Shown here piece by piece: positions 36,728 to 45,585 of a stretch of 64,000 nucleotides of DNA (positions within the stretch are counted from its first letter, which is position 1; the number at the start of each line of letters is the position of its first letter). The DNA comes from Fulvivirga marina (GTDB taxonomy: Bacteria > Bacteroidota > Bacteroidia > Cytophagales > Cyclobacteriaceae): positions 47,793-111,792 of the forward strand of contig NZ_JAEUGD010000016.1 in assembly GCF_016775155.1 (NCBI RefSeq), read 5' to 3'. The notes under the pieces were generated by a model. The model saw nothing but the letters and a program-made list of their open reading frames with translations. It had not been told where the DNA came from and did no database searches. Made by a program: the position numbers and the translations under genes.

Positions 36728-36758
36728 AAATGCCGAAACAATTACTGTTCCGGCATTT
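36728..36758 (-). terminator. rho-independent terminator after bshB1
   Basis: A 13-base stem with one mismatch (AAATGCCGAAACA 36728-36740 and TGTTCCGGCATTT 36746-36758) with a five-base loop. On the minus strand the stem is followed by TATTTTTCC, so it ends bshB1 34 bases after its stop; on the plus strand the T run is short. Confidence 0.7.
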
Positions 36759-36792
36759 CCCAATACACCTTGTAAAAAACAAAGTTATTTCG

Positions 36793-37512
36793 CTATAGTA
36801 AACTGGTGATATCCTTCACTCCTATATTTTTATTAATAGTGAAACCTTCACCATATTCAACTCCTATGCTGTGACCTAACTCTTTGGCTCTCGCCTCAAG
36901 CATTCTCATAAACTCGGGATTGGAGATAAACGTTTCAGGCTCGCTGCTCTCAGGGTCATGAAACTGAGACTTAAAGGCCTTTATAGCCTGTTTTTTTATA
37001 GACCAAAAGCCACTGATATCCACTACAAAATCAGGCTGAATAAAATTACTTTGAATATAATGATACAAGGTTCTCGGACGCCAGGCAGGCAACTCATCTC
37101 CTTCTTCATCATTCAACTCAATACGTCTTAAACCCGCCAAAAAACAAGCATCTACGGCCAGCTTTGCCGCCTTACCATGGTCAGGGTGACGATCTGTAAC
37201 TGCATTTGCCAATACTACATCTGGCTGATACTTTCTCACTACGCGAGCCACTTCCAATTGATGCTTTTTGTCATTTGCAAAAAAACCATCCTCAAACCCT
37301 AAATTCTCTCTGATGGTAAGCTTTTGTAATTTCGCAGACTCTCTGGCCTCATGGTCCCTGATCTCTGCACTTCCTCTGGTACCTAACTCTCCTCTTGTAA
37401 AATCTACAACCCCTACCTTGTACCCCATAGCTATATGCGCCGCCAAAGTACCAGCACAACTTAATTCGGTATCATCGGGGTGCGCAGCAAATGCCAAAAT
37501 ATCTAACTTCAT
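36793..37512 (-). CDS. bshB1: bacillithiol biosynthesis deacetylase BshB1
   Basis: A 239-residue cytoplasmic zinc deacetylase of the PIG-L/LmbE family. It removes the acetyl group from GlcNAc-malate in the second step of bacillithiol synthesis. The metal site AHPDDTELSCAGT (His11, Asp13, Asp14) and NAVTDRHPDHGKAA with its His are intact, and DFTRGELGTRGS is the BshB1-specific segment. The C-terminus (FISNPEFMRMLEARAKELGHSIGVEYGEGF) also matches BshB1. bshA and bshC are not in the window. Bacillithiol is the usual low-molecular-weight thiol of many Bacteroidota. Confidence 0.92.
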   Translation of the reverse strand: MKLDILAFAAHPDDTELSCAGTLAAHIAMGYKVGVVDFTRGELGTRGSAEIRDHEARESAKLQKLTIRENLGFEDGFFANDKKHQLEVARVVRKYQPDVVLANAVTDRHPDHGKAAKLAVDACFLAGLRRIELNDEEGDELPAWRPRTLYHYIQSNFIQPDFVVDISGFWSIKKQAIKAFKSQFHDPESSEPETFISNPEFMRMLEARAKELGHSIGVEYGEGFTINKNIGVKDITSLL

Positions 37513-37624
37513 AAATACCCGCTTTTAATGAAATTTTGACTAAAGTAATCAAAAAACATTAATATGACACGGGATTGCAAACAATCAACGTTCAAACTTT
37601 ATTTTTTAGCAAAAAACAATAAAA

Positions 37625-37693
37625 AAGGTTGCCTCAAAAACTTTATTCCAACTACACTTTCCCTGTCAATCTCAAAGTTTCTGAAGCAACCTT
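37625..37693 (-). terminator. long imperfect hairpin terminator after the 139-residue lipoprotein gene
   Basis: AAGGTTGC (37625-37632) and GCAACCTT (37686-37693) pair, and AAACTTT/AAAGTTT continue the stem after a short internal bulge. On the minus strand the hairpin is followed by TTTTTTATTGTTTTTTG, a good U-rich tail, 32 bases after the lipoprotein stop. Confidence 0.6.
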
Positions 37694-37724
37694 AATGGTC
37701 AAAATTCAAACAAAACACAAAATA

Positions 37725-38141
37725 TTATCTCCAGGCTACACTCAGACAGTAGTCTGTTATGTCATGATAAGCCAAATGATCATGTACGGAGTATGATAGA
37801 TCTAGCCTATCACCAGATACGCTACCTTCACCTTCAATGTGAAAGCCTCCTACATCCTGGTTTGGAATATAAAGGTAATTCCCCTCTATATGAGCAATTA
37901 CATCTATTTCCGCACCATAAAAATTTCTTAGTATCACTGAATTGGGTTCTCCATGTAATGCTACAATCTCGACATGATAATAGCTGTAGCTATCAAAAGT
38001 TTCGCTGTATTCCTCTACGTCAAAAACTCCCAAAAAACGGTCTCTTATGTCTACATGCACATGTGGCTCTTCTATTACAGTGAGTTGACAAGATGAAAGA
38101 GCAAGCAAAATAATAACTGAGAATAGTAATTGTTTTTTCAT
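37725..38141 (-). CDS. small hypothetical lipoprotein
   Basis: About 139 residues from the ATG at 38141 (a frame reaching 38177 adds 12 residues before the signal). It opens with a lipoprotein signal, MKKQLLFSVIILLALSSC, so Cys18 would be lipidated. The mature part is beta-rich with RFLGVFDVEEYSETFD, an internal NFYGAEIDVIAHIEGNYLYIP and GEGSVSGDRLDLSYSV, a layout like other small Bacteroidota lipoproteins of lipocalin-like or SusE-neighbour type, but I do not recognise a named family. Its own terminator follows. Co-oriented with the next exported protein upstream, 109 bases away. Confidence 0.7.
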   Translation of the reverse strand: MKKQLLFSVIILLALSSCQLTVIEEPHVHVDIRDRFLGVFDVEEYSETFDSYSYYHVEIVALHGEPNSVILRNFYGAEIDVIAHIEGNYLYIPNQDVGGFHIEGEGSVSGDRLDLSYSVHDHLAYHDITDYCLSVAWR

Positions 38142-38250
38142 AGCCGTAAGTTTTCGTTTCTTACTGGTCTCAAACAATTATGAGGCCAAAACTTGAAAAA
38201 ATAATTAAATAGTTGAAAAACAGTTACTTAAAAAATAAAACTAATCTTAC

Positions 38251-38739
38251 TTACAGCTTACCATAAACTTCATCATTTAGAAGGAAGTCTCCAGATTCTG
38301 TAACCTCTAAAGTAATTTTTGAATTGACATTTTTATTCTTATCGAAGAAATATATGTTATAAAGATAAGGCACCAACTTTTCTTTAAGATCCTCTGCAAA
38401 CCCCAGATCCACATTAAAGTCCATTGGTAAACGCATTTTTTTACTATATACCCGCACGCCCTGGTTATTAATAACCTTAACCCTATAATCATCTGCACCA
38501 AGCCACAGTAATGAAATATTTACAGTAACATAAGGAAGCATTTCATTAGTAGACTGGTCATAGTACTCTCCATATGTAATTTCTCCATGAGGAGCAGGTG
38601 GTTTAAGTTTAAAGTCGTAGTTAAGTTTAAAATCATAAGTAGAGTCCGACCTGAAGGGCACAGCATCCTGCCCCTGAGTAGCGACAGATATTATAAAAAA
38701 GCATGCAACGCCTATTATTAGGCTAATATATTTTGTCAT
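38251..38739 (-). CDS. small hypothetical exported protein
   Basis: A 162-residue protein with an N-terminal signal peptide (MTKYISLIIGVACFFIISVATQ, cut near GQDA). The rest is beta-rich: a YDFKLNYDFKLKPP repeat, VTVNISLLWLGADDYRVKVIN, YSKKMRLPMDFNVDLGFAEDLK and ITLEVTESGDFLLNDEVYGKL. No membrane helix or known motif is visible, and I do not recognise a family. It probably acts in the periplasm or is surface-exposed. Confidence 0.65.
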   Translation of the reverse strand: MTKYISLIIGVACFFIISVATQGQDAVPFRSDSTYDFKLNYDFKLKPPAPHGEITYGEYYDQSTNEMLPYVTVNISLLWLGADDYRVKVINNQGVRVYSKKMRLPMDFNVDLGFAEDLKEKLVPYLYNIYFFDKNKNVNSKITLEVTESGDFLLNDEVYGKL

Positions 38740-39084
38740 ACTATTAATATAATGAAATAAACTATCCTTTAAAATTCATGTAGAGAACATTAATAATAAA
38801 TACTCTCCTACACCCTCACAAATGACCTTTATCATGAAAAAATGTGTAATAAAATCAGTATATTATAGTATTAGAGCCTTTAAATTAACATCAAATAAAA
38901 TGTTCAACCACAAGTTATTTCATGATGCATTATTCAACATACACCAATAATAGAGTAAAAAAATTTGAGGGAGAAAACCAAAAGATATATTGGGAGAGTC
39001 ATTTAAGACTATTTAAAAGCATATTAGGCAAACCTCAAAAAATCAAAAAAAACAAACACTATCAACGATAAGACTTTTAAAGCT
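38740..39084. other. divergent AT-rich intergenic region
   Basis: About 345 very AT-rich bases between a minus-strand exported protein and the plus-strand universal stress protein. No reading frame, hairpin or exact promoter box was found; both promoters must lie here. Confidence 0.4.
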
Positions 39085-39912
39085 ATGGGACATAAAAAAA
39101 TTCTCGTTCCGGTGGATTTTTCAAAATGCTCAAAAAATGCATTAAAATACGCCATACACATTGGAAAAAGGATGCCTGCTGATTTACAGTTGATGCATGC
39201 TTTCAGTGTACCTGTTACTCATGGAGAAATGGGTGCCATCTCAATTGTAAATACCCTTGTTACAGGTATTGAGGAAGACTTGGAAAGTGATTTTGCCAAG
39301 TTGACTGAAGAGGTACCTGAGTTAGCAGAAGTAAATTATGAAACAGTGATCAAGCATAATTCCGTTGTCGATGCTTTTATTGCTCAATCAAAGCAATTTC
39401 AGCCAGATATGGTTATCATGGGCACTAAAGGGGCACATGGTATCGATGAGGTGGTATTGGGCACTAATGCCTTTGCTGTAACAAAGAACAGTAAAGTGCC
39501 AGTATTAGTTATTCCTGAAACTGCCGGATACCGCCCACTTAAAAAGATAGCACTAGCGAGTGATTATAAAGATGTTCATGTTGGCCTTTTTGATCCTCTA
39601 CTCGATTTAAACAAGGTTTTTGGTGCAGAAATACATATTGTACATATCAGCAAAGAAAAAAATTTAACCGCCGAAGAAACTGAGGAAGCAAAAAAAATGC
39701 AACGGTACTTAAAGGATGTCCCTCATCATTATCATTTATTGCAAACTGATAATATTGAGGATGGGTTGAATGGCTATTGCCATGAACATGACATTGACTT
39801 GCTCACTCTAATACCACGAAAACACCAGTTATTTGAAGTATTAATGAGAGGTAGACAAAGTAAAAAAATTATATTCCATACAGAGATACCGGTATTGACC
39901 CTTCCTTCTTAA
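39085..39912 (+). CDS. universal stress protein, tandem UspA domains
   Basis: A 275-residue cytoplasmic protein with two UspA domains. The first (about 1-145) opens KKILVPVDFSKCSKNALKYAIHIG and has the nucleotide-binding GTKGAHGIDEVVLGTNAFAV and PVLVIPE; the second (about 150-275) opens KKIALASDYKD and lacks a clear G-x2-G loop, so it is probably degenerate and may serve for dimerisation. Role likely in stress or energy-depletion survival. It stands alone, 168 bases ahead of a sensor kinase on the same strand. Confidence 0.88.
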   Translation: MGHKKILVPVDFSKCSKNALKYAIHIGKRMPADLQLMHAFSVPVTHGEMGAISIVNTLVTGIEEDLESDFAKLTEEVPELAEVNYETVIKHNSVVDAFIAQSKQFQPDMVIMGTKGAHGIDEVVLGTNAFAVTKNSKVPVLVIPETAGYRPLKKIALASDYKDVHVGLFDPLLDLNKVFGAEIHIVHISKEKNLTAEETEEAKKMQRYLKDVPHHYHLLQTDNIEDGLNGYCHEHDIDLLTLIPRKHQLFEVLMRGRQSKKIIFHTEIPVLTLPS

Positions 39913-40080
39913 TGGAATAGCTGCACTGGAGCAAGCGTAATTTTAAGCAGTAAAATGTTTACAGCGATTTGTTCAAAAGGGTTACTTTTGAGGTTTCAGG
40001 GTATCCCCTAACTGAATTTTTGTTGTAAGGCAGTTGTTTTACTGCTTTTTACGCTTTTATTAACATTGTATATTACGTAA

Positions 40081-42327
40081 ATGATTGTTACTCGGCTCCA
40101 AACTAGTTTCAGTGCTTGTATTTTAATTTTATTAGCGACTGCTCTTTATGGCCAACCTCCAAAAATTGATAGCCTTACAGCCAAAACATACGAAGTAAAG
40201 GAGGATACCTCACGCGTTGACCTATTTATAGAATTAGCAAAAAATTGGAAAGACATTAATGTTGACTCTTCACTTTACTACTCCAATCTTGCAATTGATC
40301 TGGCTCGAAATAATGAGTATATCACTGGAGAAGCTCTGGCTTTGGATATCCAAGGTAGGACTCTCATGGAAAAAAAAGAATTTGAAGAAGCAGTCCAAAC
40401 ATTTGAAAAGGGACTGTCCCTACTCGAAGCTCATGACAAAATTTCTAAATCTGCTGCCGGATACCTTTTTAATGGATTGGCAATTACATATCACCTACAA
40501 GGAAAAATAGATCAGGCTGCAACAAACCTGGTTAAATCATATAAAGTTTTTGAGGCCATTCAAGATAGTAGTGGGGTAATTGGGAATGCTATGAATGCTG
40601 GTGTAGCCTATGTAGATATGGGAAACTTCATACAAGGTCTTGAATTCTACCAAATTGCCCTTTCATATGCCGAAAAAATGAATAGACGAAACTTTGTAGG
40701 TTTAATATATAACGATATTGGTGTAATCTACCGCAAACAAAATCAATACGAATTGGCCCTTGAATATTTCAACAAATCACTTGGAATAGTGTCTGCACTG
40801 GGGGATAAACCTGGTATGGCTAATGCCTTAAACAACTTAGGCTTAGTCTACGAAAACAATGGCGAATATGAAAAGGCGCTAGAGTCTTACGGCAGAACAA
40901 TGGCATTGGATGAAGAGAATGATAATAAATATGGAATAGCACTAACCCTAAATAATGTAGGTTACATAAAAAGAAAGCAGGGAAAATATAATGAAGCCAT
41001 CCATTCTTATACACGTTCCTTCGACATTATGGAAACGCTCAACAACAAATGGGGACAAAGTAAAGCACTTAAAGGTATAGGTGAAGTTTTTTTAAATCAA
41101 AAAGCATATGCAAAGGCCTACCGCCCTTTAAATGAAAGCTATGAACTTGCCAATGAGATCAACAACACAGAGTTGCTCAATCAAACCAGCTCAAACTTAT
41201 ATCAATACTATGAAGCTGTTGGTGATCCTAAAAATGCTTTAAAGTATTACCGGGTCTTCTATACGACACAGGACTCATTGTATAATGAGGAAAAAACAAA
41301 AAAGCTTGCCCGCATGGAAGCTGAATATGAGTTTCAGAAAGAGCGTGATAGTTTGGGTTTTGTACAGCAAAGAATGGCGATTGAGGCGAAGCAGAAAATC
41401 TCCAGACAGGCTCTTATACAAAGAGTTACGGCTGCAGGCCTGGTTATAGTTCTCATTCTCTTCATGATTATTTGGAGATACTCTCGCCTGAAAAGAAGAG
41501 CCAACCTTGAACTCGCAGAAAGAAATAATCAGATAGAAGCCCAAAATGAGGAAATCATTGCACAAAGAGATCAACTGGAAGAAAGAAACAAAATAGTTGA
41601 ACAACAAAAGTTTCAACTTGAAGAGGTTAATGAAGAGCTAAAGGCTCTAAATGAAGAAAAAAATATGCTTATGGGCGTGGTGGCTCACGATCTCAAAAGT
41701 CCTTTAAATCAAATTGTTGGCCTTATTGATATCGCCACAAAATCTGTTGACAACATTCCTTCAGAACTCAATATATACCTGGAGAAAATACATTCAAGTG
41801 CTCACAACTCGACTCAGATGATCAACAGAATACTGGATATTGGAGCTATTGAAAGTAAGGAAGAAGCTTCTTTAAGTAACGTTGAACTCTACCCAATAGT
41901 AAAAAACCTTATTGATGATTTCCTGATACTGGCAGAAAAAAAAGATATCACACTAAATTTTGAAGGGGATAATGAACACCTCAGGGCGCTTGTTAATGAA
42001 AGTTATTATAAGCAGATCATACAAAACCTGATTTCTAATGCCATCAAGTTTTCGCCTAAAGGGAAGAGTGTCCATGTTAGCATATCTAAAAAAGGTAATC
42101 AGGTTGTAACCAAAGTAATTGATGAAGGACCTGGAATACCAGAGGCCGACCTGCCTAAGCTCTTCAATAAATATGAAACACTTACTGCTCGCCCGACTGA
42201 TGGTGAGAGTTCTACAGGATTAGGTTTGGCTATCGTTAAAAAATACGTGGATGCGATGAACGGATCTGTTACTTGCGACAGTGACATCGAAAAAGGGACT
42301 ACTTTTAGTGTTTTCCTAAAAGCGTGA
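40081..42327 (+). CDS. TPR-containing sensor histidine kinase
   Basis: A 748-residue membrane sensor. The order is: signal peptide (about 1-25), about seven TPR units in the periplasm (about 60-390; for example MNAGVAYVDMGNFIQGLEFY, NNLGLVYENNGEYEKALESYG), one membrane helix (about 443-463), a long coiled coil (about 470-535, QRDQLEERNKIVEQQKFQL), HisKA with the His in GVVAHDLKSPLNQIVGL, and HATPase (NLISNAIKFSPKGKSV, DEGPGIPEADLPKLF, STGLGLAIVKKYV). No receiver or DNA-binding domain is attached. The cue is unknown; TPR kinases of this kind are common in Bacteroidota. Downstream genes begin 79 bases later and include an AraC regulator, probably a separate unit. Confidence 0.88.
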   Translation: MIVTRLQTSFSACILILLATALYGQPPKIDSLTAKTYEVKEDTSRVDLFIELAKNWKDINVDSSLYYSNLAIDLARNNEYITGEALALDIQGRTLMEKKEFEEAVQTFEKGLSLLEAHDKISKSAAGYLFNGLAITYHLQGKIDQAATNLVKSYKVFEAIQDSSGVIGNAMNAGVAYVDMGNFIQGLEFYQIALSYAEKMNRRNFVGLIYNDIGVIYRKQNQYELALEYFNKSLGIVSALGDKPGMANALNNLGLVYENNGEYEKALESYGRTMALDEENDNKYGIALTLNNVGYIKRKQGKYNEAIHSYTRSFDIMETLNNKWGQSKALKGIGEVFLNQKAYAKAYRPLNESYELANEINNTELLNQTSSNLYQYYEAVGDPKNALKYYRVFYTTQDSLYNEEKTKKLARMEAEYEFQKERDSLGFVQQRMAIEAKQKISRQALIQRVTAAGLVIVLILFMIIWRYSRLKRRANLELAERNNQIEAQNEEIIAQRDQLEERNKIVEQQKFQLEEVNEELKALNEEKNMLMGVVAHDLKSPLNQIVGLIDIATKSVDNIPSELNIYLEKIHSSAHNSTQMINRILDIGAIESKEEASLSNVELYPIVKNLIDDFLILAEKKDITLNFEGDNEHLRALVNESYYKQIIQNLISNAIKFSPKGKSVHVSISKKGNQVVTKVIDEGPGIPEADLPKLFNKYETLTARPTDGESSTGLGLAIVKKYVDAMNGSVTCDSDIEKGTTFSVFLKA

Positions 42328-42405
42328 CGGGCATCCAGTTCAATTCAATTTTAGCAATATTTATCAAATTTAGCTGGACAAACCTTCTTAATATTGCTTT
42401 CAGCA

Positions 42406-43284
42406 ATGAAAGACTATTACTACCAAAGAATAAAAGATGCCGTCAGTTTTATAGAACAAAATTTAAAGCATAACCTTTCTGTAGATGGTATTGCAGAACA
42501 GGCATGTTTTTCAAAATATCATTTTATTAGGCTATTTATGGCCATAACGGGCGATACAGTAGGAGGATACGTAAGGAAAAGAAGACTTACCAAAGCAGCG
42601 GAAGACTTAATTTTGACAGACAGCCCCATATTATCCATCGCCGTAGATTACCAATTTGAGTCTCAAGAGGCATTTACCAGATCATTTAAAAGCCTGTACC
42701 GCACTACTCCTTCAAAATACCGTAAGCGTGGTATACATCAGTTGGCTTTTCGAAAAAATGAGCTTTCAAGTGATACGATAGATCATTTGAAAAAATCTAT
42801 TTCACGCGAACCTGAGTTTGTGATGACCACCCCAAAAAAGCTGGTAGGTATGTGTACCATAACTTCATTAACCAATAATAATATCCCTGAACTCTGGCTA
42901 AATTTCATATCTAGAATAAAGGAAATAGGGAATATTAGGAACTCCGGCAAATATGGCATACATTCTTATGATAATGAGTCAAAAGTAGAAGACTACTCCG
43001 AACATTTTACATTTAAAAAATGGGCTGCGGTTGAAGTAAGTCACTATGAAGATATACCGCCAGGACTTGACCGTTACACCATGCAGCCTGGAAAATATGC
43101 CCGATTCATACACAAAGGAGGTATTAAAGGCTTTCAAATGTCAATAGACTATGTATATGGCACCTGGCTACCTGCCTCAGGCTATCAGCTGGATACTCGA
43201 GATGATTTTGAGCATTACGGTGAGCGTTTTTACGGGCCTGAAAACCCAGAGTCAGAAATAGATATGTATATACCTATTAAATAA
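42406..43284 (+). CDS. AraC-family regulator with GyrI-like effector domain
   Basis: A 292-residue transcription factor. Residues about 5-105 form the two-HTH AraC domain (SVDGIAEQACFSKYHFIRLFMAITGD, SILSIAVDYQFESQEAFTRSFKSLYRTTPSKYR). Residues about 135-292 form a GyrI/SbmC-type effector-binding domain (KKLVGMCTITS, FKKWAAVEVSHYEDIPPGL, YARFIHKG, GTWLPASGYQL). The Rob and BmrR families use the same pairing to bind small molecules. An ATG at 42406 is used rather than a TTG at 42394. The gene starts an operon: a pentapeptide protein follows after 7 bases and a stand-alone GyrI domain protein after that. The regulator probably senses the compound or stress against which the other two act. Confidence 0.9.
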   Translation: MKDYYYQRIKDAVSFIEQNLKHNLSVDGIAEQACFSKYHFIRLFMAITGDTVGGYVRKRRLTKAAEDLILTDSPILSIAVDYQFESQEAFTRSFKSLYRTTPSKYRKRGIHQLAFRKNELSSDTIDHLKKSISREPEFVMTTPKKLVGMCTITSLTNNNIPELWLNFISRIKEIGNIRNSGKYGIHSYDNESKVEDYSEHFTFKKWAAVEVSHYEDIPPGLDRYTMQPGKYARFIHKGGIKGFQMSIDYVYGTWLPASGYQLDTRDDFEHYGERFYGPENPESEIDMYIPIK

Positions 43285-43291
43285 TAATATC

Positions 43292-43864
43292 ATGACAGAT
43301 GTGATCTACGATAATACTTTTGAAGCATCAGATTTTAGAGAAAGTAACTTAAAAAAGGCTGATTACGAAGGCTGTTCTTTTATCAATTGTAACTTCAGCA
43401 ATACCAATCTCGCGGATATCAATTTCATAGACTGTACGTTTAGCAACTGTGACTTAAGTATGGCTGTGCTAAACAACACGGCATTAAGAAATATCCATTT
43501 TAAAAACTGTAAACTACTTGGCCTGCGATTTGACCACTGCAAGCCTTTTTTATTCGAAGTTGCATTTGAAAAATGTCAGCTTAACCTCTCCTCCTTCTTT
43601 CAGTGTGTTCTAAAAAAAACAAGGTTTCAAAACTGTGAACTTAAAGAAGTAGATCTTGCAGAGGCTAATCTTACTGAAGCCGTTTTTGATAGCTGTGATC
43701 TCTCGGAAGCGATATTCGACAATACGACACTGGAAAATGCTGATTTGAGAACGGCTCATAACTATTCGATGGACCCTGATAAAAACAACATTAAAAAAGC
43801 TAAATTTTCGGCTGCTGGCGTTATCGGGCTGCTCGGCAAATATGATATTGTAATAGAACCATAA
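43292..43864 (+). CDS. McbG/Qnr-like pentapeptide repeat protein
   Basis: A 190-residue protein built almost fully of pentapeptide repeats (cycle A/C-D/N-L/F-x-x), for example CSFINCNFSNTNLADINFID, CDLSEAIFDNTTLENADLR. The repeats form a right-handed quadrilateral helix that mimics DNA. The C-terminal part (AHNYSMDPDKNNIKKAKF, then AGVIGLLGKYDIVIEP) resembles the end of McbG, the microcin B17 immunity protein, which with Qnr proteins protects DNA gyrase. It is placed between two GyrI-type genes, which supports a gyrase-linked role. The repeat call is strong; gyrase protection is an inference. Confidence 0.85.
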   Translation: MTDVIYDNTFEASDFRESNLKKADYEGCSFINCNFSNTNLADINFIDCTFSNCDLSMAVLNNTALRNIHFKNCKLLGLRFDHCKPFLFEVAFEKCQLNLSSFFQCVLKKTRFQNCELKEVDLAEANLTEAVFDSCDLSEAIFDNTTLENADLRTAHNYSMDPDKNNIKKAKFSAAGVIGLLGKYDIVIEP

Positions 43865-43874
43865 AACACCCCTC

Positions 43875-44360
43875 ATGCAAACCCCAAGAATAGAAACAAC
43901 ACCCGAAAAGAAACTAGTTGGCAAATCCCTGGAAATGACACTTGTCGAGAACAAAACCCATGAGCTCTGGAAAAGTTTTATGCCCTACCGGAGTAAGATC
44001 AAACATCGTATATCAACCGATCTCATCAGTATCCAGGTTTATGATAAAGCTGCAGGTTTTAATGGCTTTGATCCACATGCTAAGTTTACCAAATGGGCCG
44101 CTGCCGAGGTATCAAATTTTGATCACCTACCGGAAGGCTTGGGTCAATATACCCTACAGGGAGGACTTTATGCTGTATTTATTCATAAAGGTACACCTGC
44201 AGATTTCCCTAAAACATTTCAGTTCATATTTGGCACCTGGCTTCCACAATCTCCTTATGAGCTTGACAATAGAGAGCATTTTGAATTATTGGGAGATAAA
44301 TACAAAAACAATGATCCCAGTTCCGAGGAAGAAGTCTGGGTGCCTGTTAGAAGGGTCTAA
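43875..44360 (+). CDS. stand-alone GyrI-like small-molecule-binding protein
   Basis: A 161-residue cytoplasmic protein consisting of one GyrI/SbmC-type domain. It aligns along its length with the C-terminal part of the AraC regulator two genes upstream: KKLVGKSLEMT, FTKWAAAEVSNFDHLPEGL, YAVFIHKG, FGTWLPQSPYELDNREHFEL. The two are therefore paralogues. In E. coli SbmC/GyrI binds gyrase and blocks poisons such as microcin B17 and some quinolones; many relatives instead bind or hydrolyse small molecules. It is 10 bases from the pentapeptide gene and is last in the operon. Confidence 0.85.
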   Translation: MQTPRIETTPEKKLVGKSLEMTLVENKTHELWKSFMPYRSKIKHRISTDLISIQVYDKAAGFNGFDPHAKFTKWAAAEVSNFDHLPEGLGQYTLQGGLYAVFIHKGTPADFPKTFQFIFGTWLPQSPYELDNREHFELLGDKYKNNDPSSEEEVWVPVRRV

Positions 44361-45012
44361 ATCAACGAGGAAAGTATTGCGACAGATTATTTTTTTGTTT
44401 TATAACAAATAATTTAATCAAACAATGACAATATCCCGTTAATTAGATAAAAAACATAACGGAATGATAAAAAGGGTAATCGTCTAGAACTGTTTTTCTG
44501 AGCCATATACACATACCATAAAACATTTGATGTGTTGAAGCCGACAAGAAATAGACTGGCTCTGTCTGCTTTACCGACGTCAAGGTCCTTATAGAAAAAC
44601 TTAGTTGATAATATACATAGGCATGCTAGCACGAATGCTTATAAAGCAAAAAATCCTCTGAAGACCTTGCTTCAGAGGATAATTAGTTGTCTATAGTTGG
44701 CTTTAATTATTTCAAAGGTAGTATCCTCCCGATCAATTGCCAATCATACTACGACCAATGGCATATAACAACGTCTAAATGCGGTATTGAACAATGAACA
44801 TAACTTCTTACTCATACAACCGATCATTAGCCGACCTATACAAAAGGATAATGCGGTAGCAAACTGGTCAAGAATATAAGGTAAACATACTGAAAAACAA
44901 CTATATGCATCGACTCCAGCATCCTGTTTCTTTACGTTATAGATTTATATTAATTGAAAATTAATTCGCCTAAGGCATTCATGACATCTAGATAAAAGAG
45001 AAAATTACGAAC
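44361..45012. other. long intergenic region without convincing gene
   Basis: About 650 bases. The only sizeable frame (44414-44632, minus, 72 codons) has no recognisable feature and lies beyond a minus-strand terminator, so it was not called. No tRNA or repeat was seen. The strong minus-strand hairpin at 44653-44680 suggests either a long 3' untranslated stretch of the NTF2-like gene or a small RNA in 44681-45012. Confidence 0.4.
44653..44680 (-). terminator. strong minus-strand terminator 330 bases after the nearest gene
   Basis: A perfect 11-base stem (ATCCTCTGAAG 44653-44663, CTTCAGAGGAT 44670-44680) with a six-base loop. On the minus strand it is followed by TTTTTTGCTTTA. The nearest upstream minus-strand stop codon is at 45013. 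Confidence 0.7.
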
Positions 45013-45426
45013 TCACTTTGCCCACAGTCCATCTTCCTTCAGTTTATCTTCAGAAAAAAGCCATGCATAAGCAATTTCTCCATCTCTTACTTCAAACAAT
45101 CCTCCCATATCAACGCTTTGATTACACTTTGCAGCAGTAAAACGGATAGGCACCGCCACCAAATCTCCACTCTCTTGCAATAATCCATTAAGCTTGATGA
45201 CTAAATTTCCCTCCACTTCTTCTGTCATTCCAACAATCATCTTCTCAATTTCATCAGGACTATTTTTTATGCCAGAAAATTTGCTATTCCCTGGCTGATT
45301 CCACTTCACATCTGAAGCAAAATATGTAAGTGCCTTGGTTATATCTCCCATTGCAAGGGCATTAAAGCATGCATCAACAATACTCTTTGCTCCTATCTTT
45401 GTTCTTTGAGTCTTCAACATATACAT
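45013..45426 (-). CDS. NTF2-like/SnoaL-type protein
   Basis: A 137-residue protein with the cone-shaped NTF2/SnoaL fold: a first helix (IVDACFNALAMGDITKALTYF) followed by DVKWNQPGNSKFSGIKN, then VIKLNGLLQESGDLVAVPIRFTAAKCN and a closing strand with GGLFEVRDGEIAYAWLFSED. These proteins bind or isomerise small polar or steroid-like molecules; the substrate here is unknown. It lies 160 bases after the symporter gene on the same strand, so a link with the xylose operon is possible but weak. An ATG two codons in (45420) is an equal start. Confidence 0.7.
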   Translation of the reverse strand: MYMLKTQRTKIGAKSIVDACFNALAMGDITKALTYFASDVKWNQPGNSKFSGIKNSPDEIEKMIVGMTEEVEGNLVIKLNGLLQESGDLVAVPIRFTAAKCNQSVDMGGLFEVRDGEIAYAWLFSEDKLKEDGLWAK

Positions 45427-45585
45427 ACGTTTACGCTTTAACTATAAAACTTTCTAAGCCATGCATTGGCTGATTTTTTTTGGCTCTAAGGCTATTTCCC
45501 AGCTATCTTTCGCCCCCTCTGCTCTAAAAAGCTTTTAACATAGCACCCACTTTGTACAGGATGAATTTTACTCACCACTTACTCA

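Noticed and set aside
44414..44632. 72-codon minus-strand frame in the 44.4-45.0 kb gap
   Set aside because: No domain, signal or neighbour support; Cys/Leu/Phe-rich composition and position beyond a terminator argue against a gene.
44766..44795. AACAACGTCTAAATGCGG considered as part of an attC-type or att site
   Set aside because: No matching partner arm, no integrase and no cassette structure nearby.
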